Shown in pieces: positions 35,910-44,718 of a DNA stretch of 64,000 bases. The translations under genes and the position numbers were made by a program. The DNA comes from Allolucifera butyrica (GTDB taxonomy: Bacteria; Bacillota; Negativicutes; Sporomusales; UPPP01), in NCBI RefSeq assembly GCF_900476375.1, contig NZ_UPPP01000069.1, positions 22,451 through 86,450 on the forward strand, in the 5' to 3' direction. The first letter of the stretch is position 1, and each line of letters starts with the position of its first letter. The notes beneath the pieces were generated by a model, which had not been told where the DNA came from, made no database searches, and was given only the letters and a program-made list of their open reading frames with translations.

Positions 35910-36254
35910 TTAATTATTCGACGAGCCGATGGCAATTCCAATCAAAAGGGCGGCAATTTGATTTAGCGCTTCATCATGACGATGTCTTTCCCGCTCTTGC
36001 CGTTCATGCCATTCCCTGTCACTTTCCCCTCTGCGGCGCTGCATCTCCCGTTCGTGGCGTTCATTTTCTTCTTGCATACGCCGGTCGTGTTCACGTTGCC
36101 TGTCATTATCACGGTTATGAGGACCTTCATCTAACCGGACTATTTGCTGTGGTCCAATAAATATGGGGGAAGCGGATGCTATGCCCGCACCAAAACTGAT
36201 TTGCATAATGCCGGCCATTGAATAGATAACTAGTTTCTTAACAATACTTTTCAC
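35910..36254 (-). CDS. Secreted charged low-complexity protein
   Basis: 114 residues with a signal peptide (hydrophobic 8-27, cleavage near ASAS-P), then an Arg/Glu/His/Asp-rich repeat-like region (residues about 45-95: RQREHDRRMQEENERHERE) that should form a charged helix, and a hydrophobic Ala/Ile/Gly C-terminus (IAALLIGIAIGSS) that could insert in a membrane. GTG 36254 has GAGGAGGG. No family recognised; the layout suggests an envelope-spanning or coat-like linker. Confidence 0.6.
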   Translation of the reverse strand: MKSIVKKLVIYSMAGIMQISFGAGIASASPIFIGPQQIVRLDEGPHNRDNDRQREHDRRMQEENERHEREMQRRRGESDREWHERQERERHRHDEALNQIAALLIGIAIGSSNN

Positions 36255-36476
36255 AGGATATCCCTCCTCTGTTTATGTTTTTAGTATAGCCGTAAAGTGT
36301 CACAGAATCGTTACAGAATCATAACAAAACAAATAAAATAGAGGATCCTGGTATTCGTAACGTAAGATGGACAAAGTGGGACCTATAAAGGTAACCTAAA
36401 TCAGGCAAATATGGTATAATCCGGATGAATTAAATCCATCCTAATGTTACCCCGATGTTTTGGAATGGAGGCCATT

Positions 36477-37274
36477 ATGAAGCAAAGCCATTGTCAATAC
36501 CCGCGCCGACGCAAAGGAAAGATATCGTTGCTGGGAGAAAACATCGTATGTATTAGAAGTCCCTGGGTGTCGGCATGGTGGTCGGCGACATTTCCGGGTT
36601 TTGGTTATATTTTAGTAGGACAATATATTAAGGGCTTTGTATTGGTTGCATGGGAAATCTTCATAAATACTAAGGCACAATTAAATACGGCAATCATTTT
36701 GACTTTCATCGGTGAATTTGAAAAAGCGAAAGAGATTCTCAATCCTAACTGGGCCATGTTGTATGCTGGGGTCTATGTATTTAGCATCTGGGATAGTTAC
36801 CGGACAACGGTTGAACTCAACAAATATACCGTTTTAGCTGATGCCGAAGATGTGCCGGTCATGCCATCGGCGGTTTCCTCGCTTGGCATAAGTTATAGCG
36901 ACAAACGGCATCCTTGGTTAGCTTTATTTTGGTCCGTTTTTGCTCCGGGAATGGGTATCTTATACGCAGGAAATATTGTCGCAGCCGTTTTGACCTTAAC
37001 TTGGTGGGTTACCCTTGTGCACTTGTCTCATTTTATCGTTGCCCTTCAGTATACGTGTACCGGAGAATTTACTAGAGCGCGGGGGGTCCTTGACCCGCAA
37101 TGGCTGCTTTTTATTCCTTCGGCGTTTGCGTTTATCTTATATAGTACCTATGTAAGCGTTGTCGAGTACAATTGTTTCTTTGATGCGGAGCAGGCACGTT
37201 ATTTAAAAAGTAAGTATCAGCATGCAAACTTCTTTATTTCCTTGAAAAAGCTGTCCGTTCGGGGAGATGGCTGA
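36477..37274 (+). CDS. Internally duplicated membrane protein
   Basis: 265 residues built from two homologous halves. Half 1 (about 27-115) reads PWVSAWWSATFPGFGYILVG...FIGEFEKAKEILNPNWAMLYAGVYVFSIWDSYRTTVELN; half 2 (about 145-240) reads PWLALFWSVFAPGMGILYAG...CTGEFTRARGVLDPQWLLFIPSAFAFILYSTYVSVVEYN. Shared signature per half: PW....W....PG.G....G, GEF..A...L.P.W and a final E-N pair. Each half has two to three helices. GGAGG precedes ATG 36477. It is one base from the next gene, so the two are probably one operon. Function unknown. Confidence 0.65.
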   Translation: MKQSHCQYPRRRKGKISLLGENIVCIRSPWVSAWWSATFPGFGYILVGQYIKGFVLVAWEIFINTKAQLNTAIILTFIGEFEKAKEILNPNWAMLYAGVYVFSIWDSYRTTVELNKYTVLADAEDVPVMPSAVSSLGISYSDKRHPWLALFWSVFAPGMGILYAGNIVAAVLTLTWWVTLVHLSHFIVALQYTCTGEFTRARGVLDPQWLLFIPSAFAFILYSTYVSVVEYNCFFDAEQARYLKSKYQHANFFISLKKLSVRGDG

Positions 37275-37275
37275 T

Positions 37276-37740
37276 ATGTATGTATTTTCCGCCTTTGAAC
37301 ATTCTGTAGCGCTGGAGCTGGCAATAACGGACCTTGAGCGTATCGGTATTCAACAAGAAGACATTCTGGCCGTTCCTCTATCCAAGACAGGGCCAACCAT
37401 ATCGGTAATCGATACCATGCACCGGTCGGACGGTGAGAGCGTCATAGACGGTGCAGCGGCACTTGGGACCGTACTGATGATTTTGGGAGTTATATACGGA
37501 TTCATTTTACCATGGGGACCGATAGCCTGGGGACTTATCGGGCTATTAGCCGGCTTTGTCATCGGTCTTTTGGCGGATATTGGTTTTACGAAAAGGAGTA
37601 AACCCTTTGTTAAAATGGGAAGGACACCGGAAGTGATCCTTGTGGTCAGTTGCGATGAAAAGAAGGGCAAAGAGGTGGAGGATGTGCTCAGATGCCACGA
37701 ACCGCTGGGAGTTTCGGCTGTTGATGCAGACGAAAAATAA
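37276..37740 (+). CDS. Membrane-associated protein with glycine-rich hairpin
   Basis: About 154 residues: an N-terminal alpha/beta domain (YVFSAFEHSVALELAITDLERIGI), a central pair of Gly-rich hydrophobic helices (residues about 65-105, GTVLMILGVIYGFILPWG and WGLIGLLAGFVIGLLADIG), and a second copy-like domain (PEVILVVSCDEKKGKEVEDVL). The layout is like YlaN/DUF1269-type general-stress membrane proteins. ATG 37276 has GGGGAG nine bases upstream; ATG 37267, inside the previous gene, has none. Pairing with the duplicated membrane protein suggests a two-part membrane device of unknown use. Confidence 0.6.
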   Translation: MYVFSAFEHSVALELAITDLERIGIQQEDILAVPLSKTGPTISVIDTMHRSDGESVIDGAAALGTVLMILGVIYGFILPWGPIAWGLIGLLAGFVIGLLADIGFTKRSKPFVKMGRTPEVILVVSCDEKKGKEVEDVLRCHEPLGVSAVDADEK

Positions 37741-37837
37741 ACCCGGCTGTTTGGCCGGGAAATTATATTGCAATACCTGAAAAGAATGGCCCGGTGGAAA
37801 AAAGGGGGCTCATTCGCAATTCTACAGAATGACTGTT

Positions 37838-38635
37838 TCAATGCCACCATTGGCGTCCTCCATGTTTTTTGGGAATATGGTTGCAGAGTTTTTCGTATAT
37901 TTTATCCACCAAGTCTCTTCTTGTCTTAAGGTGATTTGCCAGTACTTTTCTTTCCTCGGTATTTGGCAGCCATTCAGTTGGAATTTCCCGCACAAAGGTA
38001 TCGATCGTTTCATTACTGAGTACCTTTACTTTTTCTAAGTAGGGAATAAAGTCCTGGGGAGAAAGATAATTACGGAGAAACCTTCCATAGGTAAAACGGG
38101 AGAAAATCTTTATTTTTGTACTTAAATTAGTAAGAGAGTCCAGTGTCCACCTGCCGGAGCCAAATAGGTGGGAGTTGTCAATTGCATAGATTCTGTAGCC
38201 GGCATCCTCCGGGCGTAATAAAAGATTTTTTTTATTGCTGTTCCGGTCTGAGTTTTGCAATATATGGTCAAATAATATTACGCCGGCCATTTCAGTGGTA
38301 TTGACGATTTTATCTAAGTTGTGACGGCTTACATAGCTCGTGTGGTCCAGAAACTGATAGGCAAAATGGTGGCCGGCAATGACTCCCAATTCGATAAGTT
38401 GCTTATTTTCCTGCAAGAGCTGTTCATTGATTTCAATCATATCGTAGGGGGGGAAACAGCGTAAGTCCATAAATTCGGCAAACTTCGTTGCTAAAAATTC
38501 ATTGGCCAATACTTTTGAATTAATTTTGTTATAGTTCATTTTAACTACGTAAGTTTTTCCATCATCGGCACGAAAAAATTGCGGTAATGTAACACCAATC
38601 CCTACCTTTCCCAAATATTTCAAAGCAATAAGCAT
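37838..38635 (-). CDS. HipA-like kinase domain protein (HipA_2 type)
   Basis: 265 residues resembling the stand-alone HipA-like kinases of Firmicutes. Candidate ATP Lys in TYVVKMNY (about 32), catalytic loop LFDHILQNSDRNSNKKNLLL (Asp130, Asn137) and metal-binding Asp in YAIDNSHLF (Asp153). No HipB antitoxin is adjacent, so it is unlikely to be a classic toxin pair; a Ser/Thr or PI-kinase-like regulatory role is possible. GGGAGG precedes ATG 38635. It is followed upstream on its 5' side by repeat E2. Confidence 0.75.
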   Translation of the reverse strand: MLIALKYLGKVGIGVTLPQFFRADDGKTYVVKMNYNKINSKVLANEFLATKFAEFMDLRCFPPYDMIEINEQLLQENKQLIELGVIAGHHFAYQFLDHTSYVSRHNLDKIVNTTEMAGVILFDHILQNSDRNSNKKNLLLRPEDAGYRIYAIDNSHLFGSGRWTLDSLTNLSTKIKIFSRFTYGRFLRNYLSPQDFIPYLEKVKVLSNETIDTFVREIPTEWLPNTEERKVLANHLKTRRDLVDKIYEKLCNHIPKKHGGRQWWH

Positions 38636-38744
38636 CTGGTCAACCTCCCGACTTATTGTCTAAAGTAAAAAAGACCCGGCAGAAATCCAGGCCTCCTATG
38701 TTAATCAAAATATACCTCACTTTTGTATCTTTCTTACAGTTACA

Positions 38745-38846
38745 GAAAGTATAACTTTTCGGGATATTTTTATACAAGCAGTTTTTCGTGAAATGCCGAA
38801 AAGTAAAATACTTTCTTCCTGCTGAAAGACCCTTTGGGTCTTTCTT
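38745..38846. repeat. Dispersed repeat E2, copy 1
   Basis: About 102 bp: GAAAGTATAACTTTTCGGG, a 30-bp AT-rich middle, CCGAAAAGTAAAATACTTTC (imperfect inverted repeat of the first block), then GAAAGACCC-TTT-GGGTCTTTC. It shares these blocks in the same order with copies at 49117 and (inverted) 63400. It lies between the HipA-like gene and the 38929 gene, which both read leftward. Confidence 0.75.
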
Positions 38847-38928
38847 GTTTAAACTTTAAACTCAACCCGGGAAAAAATAACTTTCGGCTATGAAAGGGTT
38901 AAGATTAAACGGTGACAGGCAATGCGTA

Positions 38929-39525
38929 TTAGTCTGTAGAGGAAGAGCAGCAGGTTGTACTGGAAGCGGACGTAATGGCTCTAAGGTTTATTACCGCGGC
39001 TCTAACACTTGAATTGGATAAGGAAGAACTGGTGCCGGGGACAAATATGTCTTGTATTCTCAATATTGCTAATTCATCGGGAACTTCAGTCAATATTCCC
39101 TCAAACAGGAAACCACCCAGAGTTGTTATAATTACTTCGTCACCAATCATGCGCCGTAATTGGCGAATTAAACAATGGCTTTCATCCCGCCGGTTACTCT
39201 TTTTAACATCAGGCCGGGAAGATAACGAACAGCCATCCGATTGGATCGGATCACTAGCGATCCCGGTACCCTTCCCTACTAACTGCCATAAATCGATGCG
39301 GGCAAAGTCCACATGAATTACGTCTCCGCCGGGAGTCAGGATTTCTACCTCATTGGAATCCGATTCTCTTGCCGGAGTAAGAATCGCTAAACGGAACTCA
39401 TCAACGGACTGTAAATTACCAAAATAAACGAACCCATCGAATCCAAACAGCAACACATCGGTATTTAATTCCCGTTCCAATTCTCTGATGAGTCTACTAT
39501 TGCGGAGTTCAGAAAATATACTCAA
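38929..39525 (-). CDS. Protein with two Sm/DUF2642-like beta repeats
   Basis: 198 residues I do not recognise as a named family. Two similar halves: ELNTDVLLFGFDGFVYFGNL...FRLAILTPA...DFARIDLWQLV and MIGDEVIITTLGGFLFEGIL...ELAILRIQD...VINLRAITS. Each looks like a small five-strand barrel (V-I-TL-G-F-F-G-L / E-AIL), as in Sm-like and DUF2642 spore-coat domains. A Ser/Cys-rich tail (STTCCSSSTD) could cross-link. TTG 39525 has AGGAGG. A spore-coat or envelope role is inferred only from resemblance. Confidence 0.6.
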   Translation of the reverse strand: MSIFSELRNSRLIRELERELNTDVLLFGFDGFVYFGNLQSVDEFRLAILTPARESDSNEVEILTPGGDVIHVDFARIDLWQLVGKGTGIASDPIQSDGCSLSSRPDVKKSNRRDESHCLIRQLRRMIGDEVIITTLGGFLFEGILTEVPDELAILRIQDIFVPGTSSSLSNSSVRAAVINLRAITSASSTTCCSSSTD

Positions 39526-39685
39526 GTAAATACCTCCTTTTATTAACCTTTTTATTGACCTCTCAGTACATTATATGAATGGTAAGACATTATGTTACGA
39601 TAATTGCCCGGTTCGCAGTTATTTTTATGTTTGTGTTTTTAGCAGCGCCAGATGGATCAAAGAGGACGAAATAAATTGGAACGCC

Positions 39686-39717
39686 AAAAGAGGCGGGCAA
39701 TTTGCCCGCCTCTTTTG
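39686..39717. terminator. Bidirectional terminator left of the MocR gene
   Basis: CAAAAGAGGCGGGCAA/TTGCCCGCCTCTTTTG (39686-39716), a long GC-rich stem with A- and T-runs on each side; it could end transcription from the right (MocR gene, ending at 39749) and from the left. Confidence 0.75.
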
Positions 39718-39748
39718 TTATGTTCCGGAATCGGAAAGTATAGGAAGT

Positions 39749-41155
39749 TCATGGATGATTGGGTTTAAAACAGCTAAAAGCATTATATAACAATAAAATT
39801 CCCCGGCTAATTTCTTCTTCATCCAAATGCCCATAACCCAACAGCAGCTTATCTAAATGAAAACCTTTACGAAGGCTGTGAAAATCGCCCGGTGTCAACC
39901 GAATTCCGGATTTTTCACAGTACAGCGCGAATTCCCGGTCAAAACGCCTGCCGGGAAACTCCAGCGCCAGATGCAAACCGGAAGCATCTCCCCAAACTCG
40001 CCAGGTATTGCCGAACGTTCTTTCCAACTCCTGAAGCAGCCTTTGCCGCCTATTTCCATATAATCTGCGCATTTTCTGCACATGCCGGTCCAACTTTCGC
40101 GTGAGCAAAAATTCGGCAAGAGCAGCCTGCTCAAAGGGAGGATTCTGGACATCGGTATAGGTACGCAGATGGCGCCACCGGGAATGAAGATGATGAGGCA
40201 ATATTACATAACCGATTCGCAGGGCAGGAAACAAAATTTTACTGAATGTACCTATATAAATGACTCTCTGTGCGTCCATGGAGCGAAGAGGCGCTACCGG
40301 TGAACCATTATAGCGGAACTCGCTGTCATAATCATCTTCAATTAAATAAAGGCCGTATTCCCGGGCAAAGCGGATCAGGTCGGCCCGCCGGCCTGCGGGA
40401 AGAATGCCCCCCAGGGGAAACTGATGAGAAGGCGTCACATATATGGCACATACTCCTTTGCCTTCCAAAAATCCGGTTTGAATTCCCTGATTATCCACCG
40501 GTACCGGGCGGATTCCAAATCCCTTACTTTGTAATACATGGAGCATACCGCTATGGCAGGGATCTTCAACGATAATCTCCCGGCTCTTGCTATACAGTAA
40601 ATCGGCAACTAAGTTTAATGCCTGCGTAGCGCCGGCGGTAATGAAAATATCTTGCGGCTGAATGGCAAGTCCACGGCTTCTGAACAGCCAGGCCGCAATT
40701 TCTTCCCGTAGTACCGGAAGTCCTGCCGGACCCGTATAGCTCCACTGATTAACCGGCAGGGCTTCGGCAGCCTTATGCATCAGCTGCAGCCACAGGTGCA
40801 TGGGAAATTGGCGCAAGTCGGGACGGCCTGTTTGAAAATCAGCTAAGTAATTTTGAGCAGGCTGAACCGGTTTGTCCGATTCTCCGGTGACAGAGGCCGG
40901 TTTTCCCAGACACAGGCCCTTTGCTACCCGGGTTTGCGATCCCGGACGACTGATGATGTATCCCTCGGCAGATAGCATTTCATATGCTTCATAGACCGTA
41001 TTGCGCGATACAGATAATTGCTGAGCCATTTCCCGCGTGGATGGCAGTACTTCATCAGGTTGAAGCCGTCCCTCGGTCATTTGATCCCGCAGTATTTGAT
41101 AAATCTGGCGTGATAATGTTACGCCGGTCTTGCGTTGCAATTCAATTCCCCACAT
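39749..41155 (-). CDS. MocR/PdxR-type GntR regulator with aminotransferase domain
   Basis: 468 residues: N-terminal GntR winged helix-turn-helix (LSRQIYQILRDQMTEGRLQPDEVLPSTREMAQQLSVSRNTVYEAYEML) fused to a class I aminotransferase-like domain with EDDYDSEFRY and the PLP-Lys region TFSKILFPALRIGY. Such proteins use PLP as a coregulator, often of vitamin B6, GABA or transporter genes. ATG 41155 (GGAGGG upstream) gives the family N-terminus; the longer frame into the divergent promoter is not used. It is divergent from an EamA transporter, its probable target. Confidence 0.87.
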   Translation of the reverse strand: MWGIELQRKTGVTLSRQIYQILRDQMTEGRLQPDEVLPSTREMAQQLSVSRNTVYEAYEMLSAEGYIISRPGSQTRVAKGLCLGKPASVTGESDKPVQPAQNYLADFQTGRPDLRQFPMHLWLQLMHKAAEALPVNQWSYTGPAGLPVLREEIAAWLFRSRGLAIQPQDIFITAGATQALNLVADLLYSKSREIIVEDPCHSGMLHVLQSKGFGIRPVPVDNQGIQTGFLEGKGVCAIYVTPSHQFPLGGILPAGRRADLIRFAREYGLYLIEDDYDSEFRYNGSPVAPLRSMDAQRVIYIGTFSKILFPALRIGYVILPHHLHSRWRHLRTYTDVQNPPFEQAALAEFLLTRKLDRHVQKMRRLYGNRRQRLLQELERTFGNTWRVWGDASGLHLALEFPGRRFDREFALYCEKSGIRLTPGDFHSLRKGFHLDKLLLGYGHLDEEEISRGILLLYNAFSCFKPNHP

Positions 41156-41278
41156 AGACCCTCCAACTGGCTCTCTCAAATATGGTTTAAATTGGCTCTG
41201 TAACGGTACCGGTTTGTTTGGTACTATTATACCACGGCAAGACGATTGGTAAAGATTGTATCTTTTGGAGGGATAATA
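41156..41278. promoter_or_regulatory. Divergent control region of MocR gene and EamA transporter
   Basis: 123 bp with a minus-strand TATAAT (41226-41231) and two direct copies of TGGCTCT (near 41167 and 41191), plus a GGTACC...GGTAC stretch. MocR regulators typically bind two direct or inverted half-sites between the genes; the repeats are candidates. Exact promoter on the plus strand could not be assigned. Confidence 0.4.
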
Positions 41279-42199
41279 ATGCTGCAACGTTTGGCGGGTA
41301 TGCTGTTTCTGACGGGGGCCTTTTCCTTGGCGGGAACTTCTGTAATCGCAGCACACTATGTGACCGGAATTTTAGGGATTTTTACCATAGCGGCGGTCAG
41401 TCTCTTTTTTGCCTTGACAGGGCTGATGCCGTTCTGTGGACGAAGGCTTATCAAGGTGCTTTGGCTAATTTCAGCGCAGGATTGGCTTCGACTGATAATC
41501 CAGGCTCTGTTCGGTATTTTTTTGTTCCGGATATTTCTGCTACAGGGATTGCTGCGCACCAGTGCCGGCGAAGCCGGAATCCTTACCGGCGCTACACCGG
41601 CCATAACGGCGCTGCTTGCGCGGTTTTATTTGAAGGAATCGCTGTTTTGGCGGCGGCTTTTTGGAATAGGCAGCACAATTACGGGTATATTGGTGTTGCA
41701 GGGAATCTTTTCACCGGGTGTGGAGTTCTCACGGGAACATCTGACGGGCAATTTATTAGTGCTTTGTGCCGCATTCTGTGAGGCATTGTTTAATATAACG
41801 TCCCGGGTTAATAGTATAAAAGCGTCACTGAATCAATCAAAAATACGGGAGCCGATGGTTCAGACTACCTTGGTAGTATGGATTGCGTTGTTTCTCTGTC
41901 TTGGCCCGGCACTGCTGGAGAAGCCGGTAAAATCACTGGCCTTACTCGGAATTCAAGGCTGGATAGCTCTTGTCTGGTACGGCTTTTTTGTGACGGCGCT
42001 GGCCTTTATTTTTTGGTATGCGGGGATCAAACGCTGTGATGCTTTGGTGGCCGCGGCATTTTCCGGCATGATGCCGTTCACCGCACTCATCCTGTCTGTG
42101 CTGCTGTTAAATGAGCAGCCGGGATGGCAGCAATGGTTGGGGGGAGCAATGGTTATACTTGGCATGCTGCTGCTATCGAAAGGCCGGCAGACTGCGTGA
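41279..42199 (+). CDS. EamA/DMT-family transporter
   Basis: 306-residue, ten-helix drug/metabolite transporter. Two EamA repeats (residues about 5-140 and 155-290) are recognisable by their LLRTSAGEAGILTGATPAIT and ...FWYAGIKRCDALVAAAFSG segments. TTTTGGAGGG precedes ATG 41279. Likely controlled by the divergent MocR regulator, so a pyridoxine-, amino acid- or GABA-related substrate is conceivable; the sequence does not say. Confidence 0.85.
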   Translation: MLQRLAGMLFLTGAFSLAGTSVIAAHYVTGILGIFTIAAVSLFFALTGLMPFCGRRLIKVLWLISAQDWLRLIIQALFGIFLFRIFLLQGLLRTSAGEAGILTGATPAITALLARFYLKESLFWRRLFGIGSTITGILVLQGIFSPGVEFSREHLTGNLLVLCAAFCEALFNITSRVNSIKASLNQSKIREPMVQTTLVVWIALFLCLGPALLEKPVKSLALLGIQGWIALVWYGFFVTALAFIFWYAGIKRCDALVAAAFSGMMPFTALILSVLLLNEQPGWQQWLGGAMVILGMLLLSKGRQTA

Positions 42200-42311
42200 A
42201 AAGTAATTTCTCCAGGGAATATGTCCCTCTTGCTTTAAAATAGCTTATTAGATAATCCTTGCAAACGGAATATGCATAGAATATGTTGTGGGAAGCAAGG
42301 AGGGAAGGATA

Positions 42312-42518
42312 ATGACCAGTGAAACTTTCAGATTGTTTTTGATATCCCTGATCCTCTCGATATTATCAACTTTCCTGGTGTTAATCGCAACAATAAGAAG
42401 CTTTCAGGAAGATAATGCAGGAAAAAGTCAAGACCAGCAAAAAGTGCAGGGAATACTTAAAGAAATCGATATGCTAAAACAGAATATAAAGCCGGTTAAC
42501 AGGAAAATTAACGTCTGA
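42312..42518 (+). CDS. Short membrane-anchored coiled-coil protein
   Basis: 68 residues: one N-terminal hydrophobic helix (LFLISLILSILSTFLVLIATI, 7-28; 20 of its residues shown in part) and a polar, Gln/Lys-rich helical tail. ATG 42312 has AAGGAGGGAAGG. A simple anchored regulatory or structural peptide; no family recognised. Confidence 0.5.
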   Translation: MTSETFRLFLISLILSILSTFLVLIATIRSFQEDNAGKSQDQQKVQGILKEIDMLKQNIKPVNRKINV

Positions 42519-42664
42519 AACAAATTGGTCATCAGAAATTCCATCCGAATGGTTGGCAACAACCAGGTTACTATTGATGGGACAGTGGGATTTATGCCCA
42601 TGGCGGGTTTATCAAAATATATGAAGCCAAGGTAAATAGGTTGGATCAATAAAAGCGTTATACG

Positions 42665-42703
42665 AAAGGGCACTTCCAAGACGGATTCTTGGGAGTGCCC
42701 TTT
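42665..42703. terminator. Strong hairpin between the small gene and cheW
   Basis: AAAGGGCACT-T-CCAAGA pairs with TCTTGG-G-AGTGCCCTTT (17-bp stem with one G-T pair). It probably terminates cheW-mcp transcription from the right, or the small gene from the left; the T-tract is weak on both sides. Confidence 0.6.
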
Positions 42704-42769
42704 GACTTTAGAAATATTCCAGCAGTTCTAGTCCGGTAATATTCTACGTTCATTTAGGACGTAAAACAA

Positions 42770-43240
42770 CTAGACCACACTGGCTAACACGGTTTCTTCC
42801 TTTTCGGTTAAAATGTTATCCATACTCAAGGCAATGACTAGCCGGTCATCCACTTTGCCAAGGCCAATAATGTAATTCGGGCTTATTCCGCCTGCGATGG
42901 CAGGGGTCTTTTCCATATCCGCCGTTGGGATGAGCAGAATCTCCAATACATCATCCACAATTATACCGCATTTTTGGTGGTTTATTTCGACAACTACGAT
43001 TCGGGTTGTGTCCTTTGGGGCAGTAACGCCAAGAGCAAAACGTTTTTTTAAATCTATGACCGGAATTATGCTGCCGCGCAGATTCGTGACGCCTTCCATA
43101 AATGACGGCATTCCCGGTAGTTTCATAGTTTTTCCGGGGCGGATAATCTCATAAACCTGCTCGATTGGAATGCCGTACTCATAGACCATATTATCTGTTT
43201 CCATTGTGAATACGACTAGTTTTAAGCTTTCCTGAGCCAT
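42770..43240 (-). CDS. cheW: CheW-like chemotaxis coupling protein
   Basis: 156 residues, single CheW domain (YGIPIEQVYEIIRPGKTMKLPG, GVTNLRGSIIPVIDLKKRF). Links chemoreceptors to the CheA kinase. It lies 15 bp after the chemoreceptor gene in one operon, implying a dedicated coupling. AAAGGAG precedes ATG 43240. No cheA is nearby. Confidence 0.9.
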   Translation of the reverse strand: MAQESLKLVVFTMETDNMVYEYGIPIEQVYEIIRPGKTMKLPGMPSFMEGVTNLRGSIIPVIDLKKRFALGVTAPKDTTRIVVVEINHQKCGIIVDDVLEILLIPTADMEKTPAIAGGISPNYIIGLGKVDDRLVIALSMDNILTEKEETVLASVV

Positions 43241-43255
43241 ATTTGCTGCTCCTTT

Positions 43256-44422
43256 CTACAGGTTGGCCGCCGTACTGGCCAACTTATTCGCCAGGGTGGT
43301 TATTTCCTCGAGCGTCGCGTTAACTTCCTGAACCGCCGCGGCAGTTTCCTCGACGCCGGCGAGGGTTGATTGGGAGGATGCGGAAGTGGTATTCATGGAG
43401 TTTTCAATTTCTTTTGTTAGTTCTTTGATCTGAACGACAGTTTTTTTGGATTCTTCCGATAGCTTTCGAATCTCTTCCGCGACAACGCCAAAGCCTTTGC
43501 CGGCATCCCCGACTCTTGCGGCCTCAATCGCGGCGTTCAGCCCCAGCATTTTCGTTTCATCAGCGATATCTTTAATAAATGCCATAACGTTATTAATTTG
43601 CTCCAGTTGAGCTTTTACATGTTCGATCTCGGTATTCAGATGACTTTGGTTATTGCTGGACTCGTTTGCCGCCGCTGAAATTTGCTGAACAGCCGAGGAC
43701 ACTTCACCTAACCCGTGTTCCAGTGAATTGGAAATGTTTTTAAGGTCGACGGCTAATTGTCTGGGAAGCGCTAAAGTAAATGTACCGACCGCATCGCCAT
43801 TGTCTTCATCAATCAACGGGGACGATGTGGTTATAATCGGAACCCCATAGACGGAAGCATCGACGTCTTGAAAGATCTGTTTTTTTTGTTTCAGGGCTTC
43901 CGCAGGGCTGCTGCCGTCGCGTAGCGGAGTGTTTAATTGGATATCAGGCATATCAAATTTTTGCGAACCTTGCCGTCTAATATAGGATGTTTTGTCGGTA
44001 GCCGCAAAAAATCCACCTTCCGGCAGCAGGTCGGCTAATACTGGGGCAAATAAATCAAAGCTGCTGACAAGTTTGTGCTGGCGGGGAAGCATCAATATCC
44101 ATGTGCCGACAATTTCCGTGTCACTTTCGTTCCAAATGGGTCCGCCGTAGGCATGGGTTCTAACCCCGTATACATTCCGGTCAAGGCGCAGCAGACTGAC
44201 TTTACGGGCTTGCATGATTTGTTCGGCGGCACCGTTGGGCTTATTGGGAGTGCCTATATCTACACCTGGTAAATCAAACTTATTATTTATTTTAGCTGTG
44301 ACTTTAGTAAGGTCGGTAGTAAAAAAACAGGCTCCATCTTCGAAAGTATAGACCAGGATGTGAAAGAACTCTTTTAAAAGTTCTATATCATTGGCATGAG
44401 ATTTTAAATTTACAAGTTCCAT
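43256..44422 (-). CDS. Soluble methyl-accepting chemotaxis protein with duplicated sensor domain
   Basis: 388 residues without membrane segments. Two related N-terminal sensor units: residues about 15-115 ([27 protein letters not shown] ... [13 protein letters not shown] ... [11 protein letters not shown]) and about 125-235 ([27 protein letters not shown] ... [13 protein letters not shown] ... [11 protein letters not shown]). Each shares FF-TD..., KFD-P, VYGV and VGT...LPRQ. The C-terminal signalling region has the conserved hairpin [20 protein letters not shown] and [10 protein letters not shown]. It should sense a cytoplasmic signal with CheW beside it. AAGGAT precedes ATG 44422. Confidence 0.85.
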   Translation of the reverse strand: MELVNLKSHANDIELLKEFFHILVYTFEDGACFFTTDLTKVTAKINNKFDLPGVDIGTPNKPNGAAEQIMQARKVSLLRLDRNVYGVRTHAYGGPIWNESDTEIVGTWILMLPRQHKLVSSFDLFAPVLADLLPEGGFFAATDKTSYIRRQGSQKFDMPDIQLNTPLRDGSSPAEALKQKKQIFQDVDASVYGVPIITTSSPLIDEDNGDAVGTFTLALPRQLAVDLKNISNSLEHGLGEVSSAVQQISAAANESSNNQSHLNTEIEHVKAQLEQINNVMAFIKDIADETKMLGLNAAIEAARVGDAGKGFGVVAEEIRKLSEESKKTVVQIKELTKEIENSMNTTSASSQSTLAGVEETAAAVQEVNATLEEITTLANKLASTAANL

Positions 44423-44565
44423 TTTTGATCGATCCTTTCATTTTACTTTTATGTTGAAATTTAAATTAAGTCGAGTTTAACCCGTTGATCGCCTCCCTGC
44501 TAGAAATTGGCAGACACCCTCCCCTCAAAATTTATCTTAATCGTTAAAATACCTGACAGAAAAAG

Positions 44566-44596
44566 CAATGTAACAAAACAAAGTTTTGTTACATTG
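44566..44596. repeat. Perfect palindrome left of the tyrosine recombinase (site L)
   Basis: A perfect inverted repeat: arms of 14 bp (CAATGTAACAAAAC and GTTTTGTTACATTG) around a 3-bp centre AAA. Its 23-bp core GTAACAAAAC-AAA-GTTTTGTTAC recurs to the right of the recombinase gene with centre TTT, which is the reverse complement, so the two sites are in opposite orientation. No T-run follows either arm, so it is not a standard terminator. Confidence 0.85.
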
Positions 44597-44718
44597 GCGT
44601 ATGGATTAAACCCTATTGAAATAAGGAAAAAATCCCTAAAATAGGGATTCGTATTTAAAAAGTCTAAAGTAACATAATATAATACTTTAATAGAACATTA
44701 AAAAGGATGTGACCTAGT

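Noticed and set aside
42520..42640. Short frame with VGNNQVTIDGTVGFMPMAGL after the 42312 gene
   Set aside because: Only about 36 codons, no good start signal and no family I can name; could be a decayed gene fragment, not supportable.
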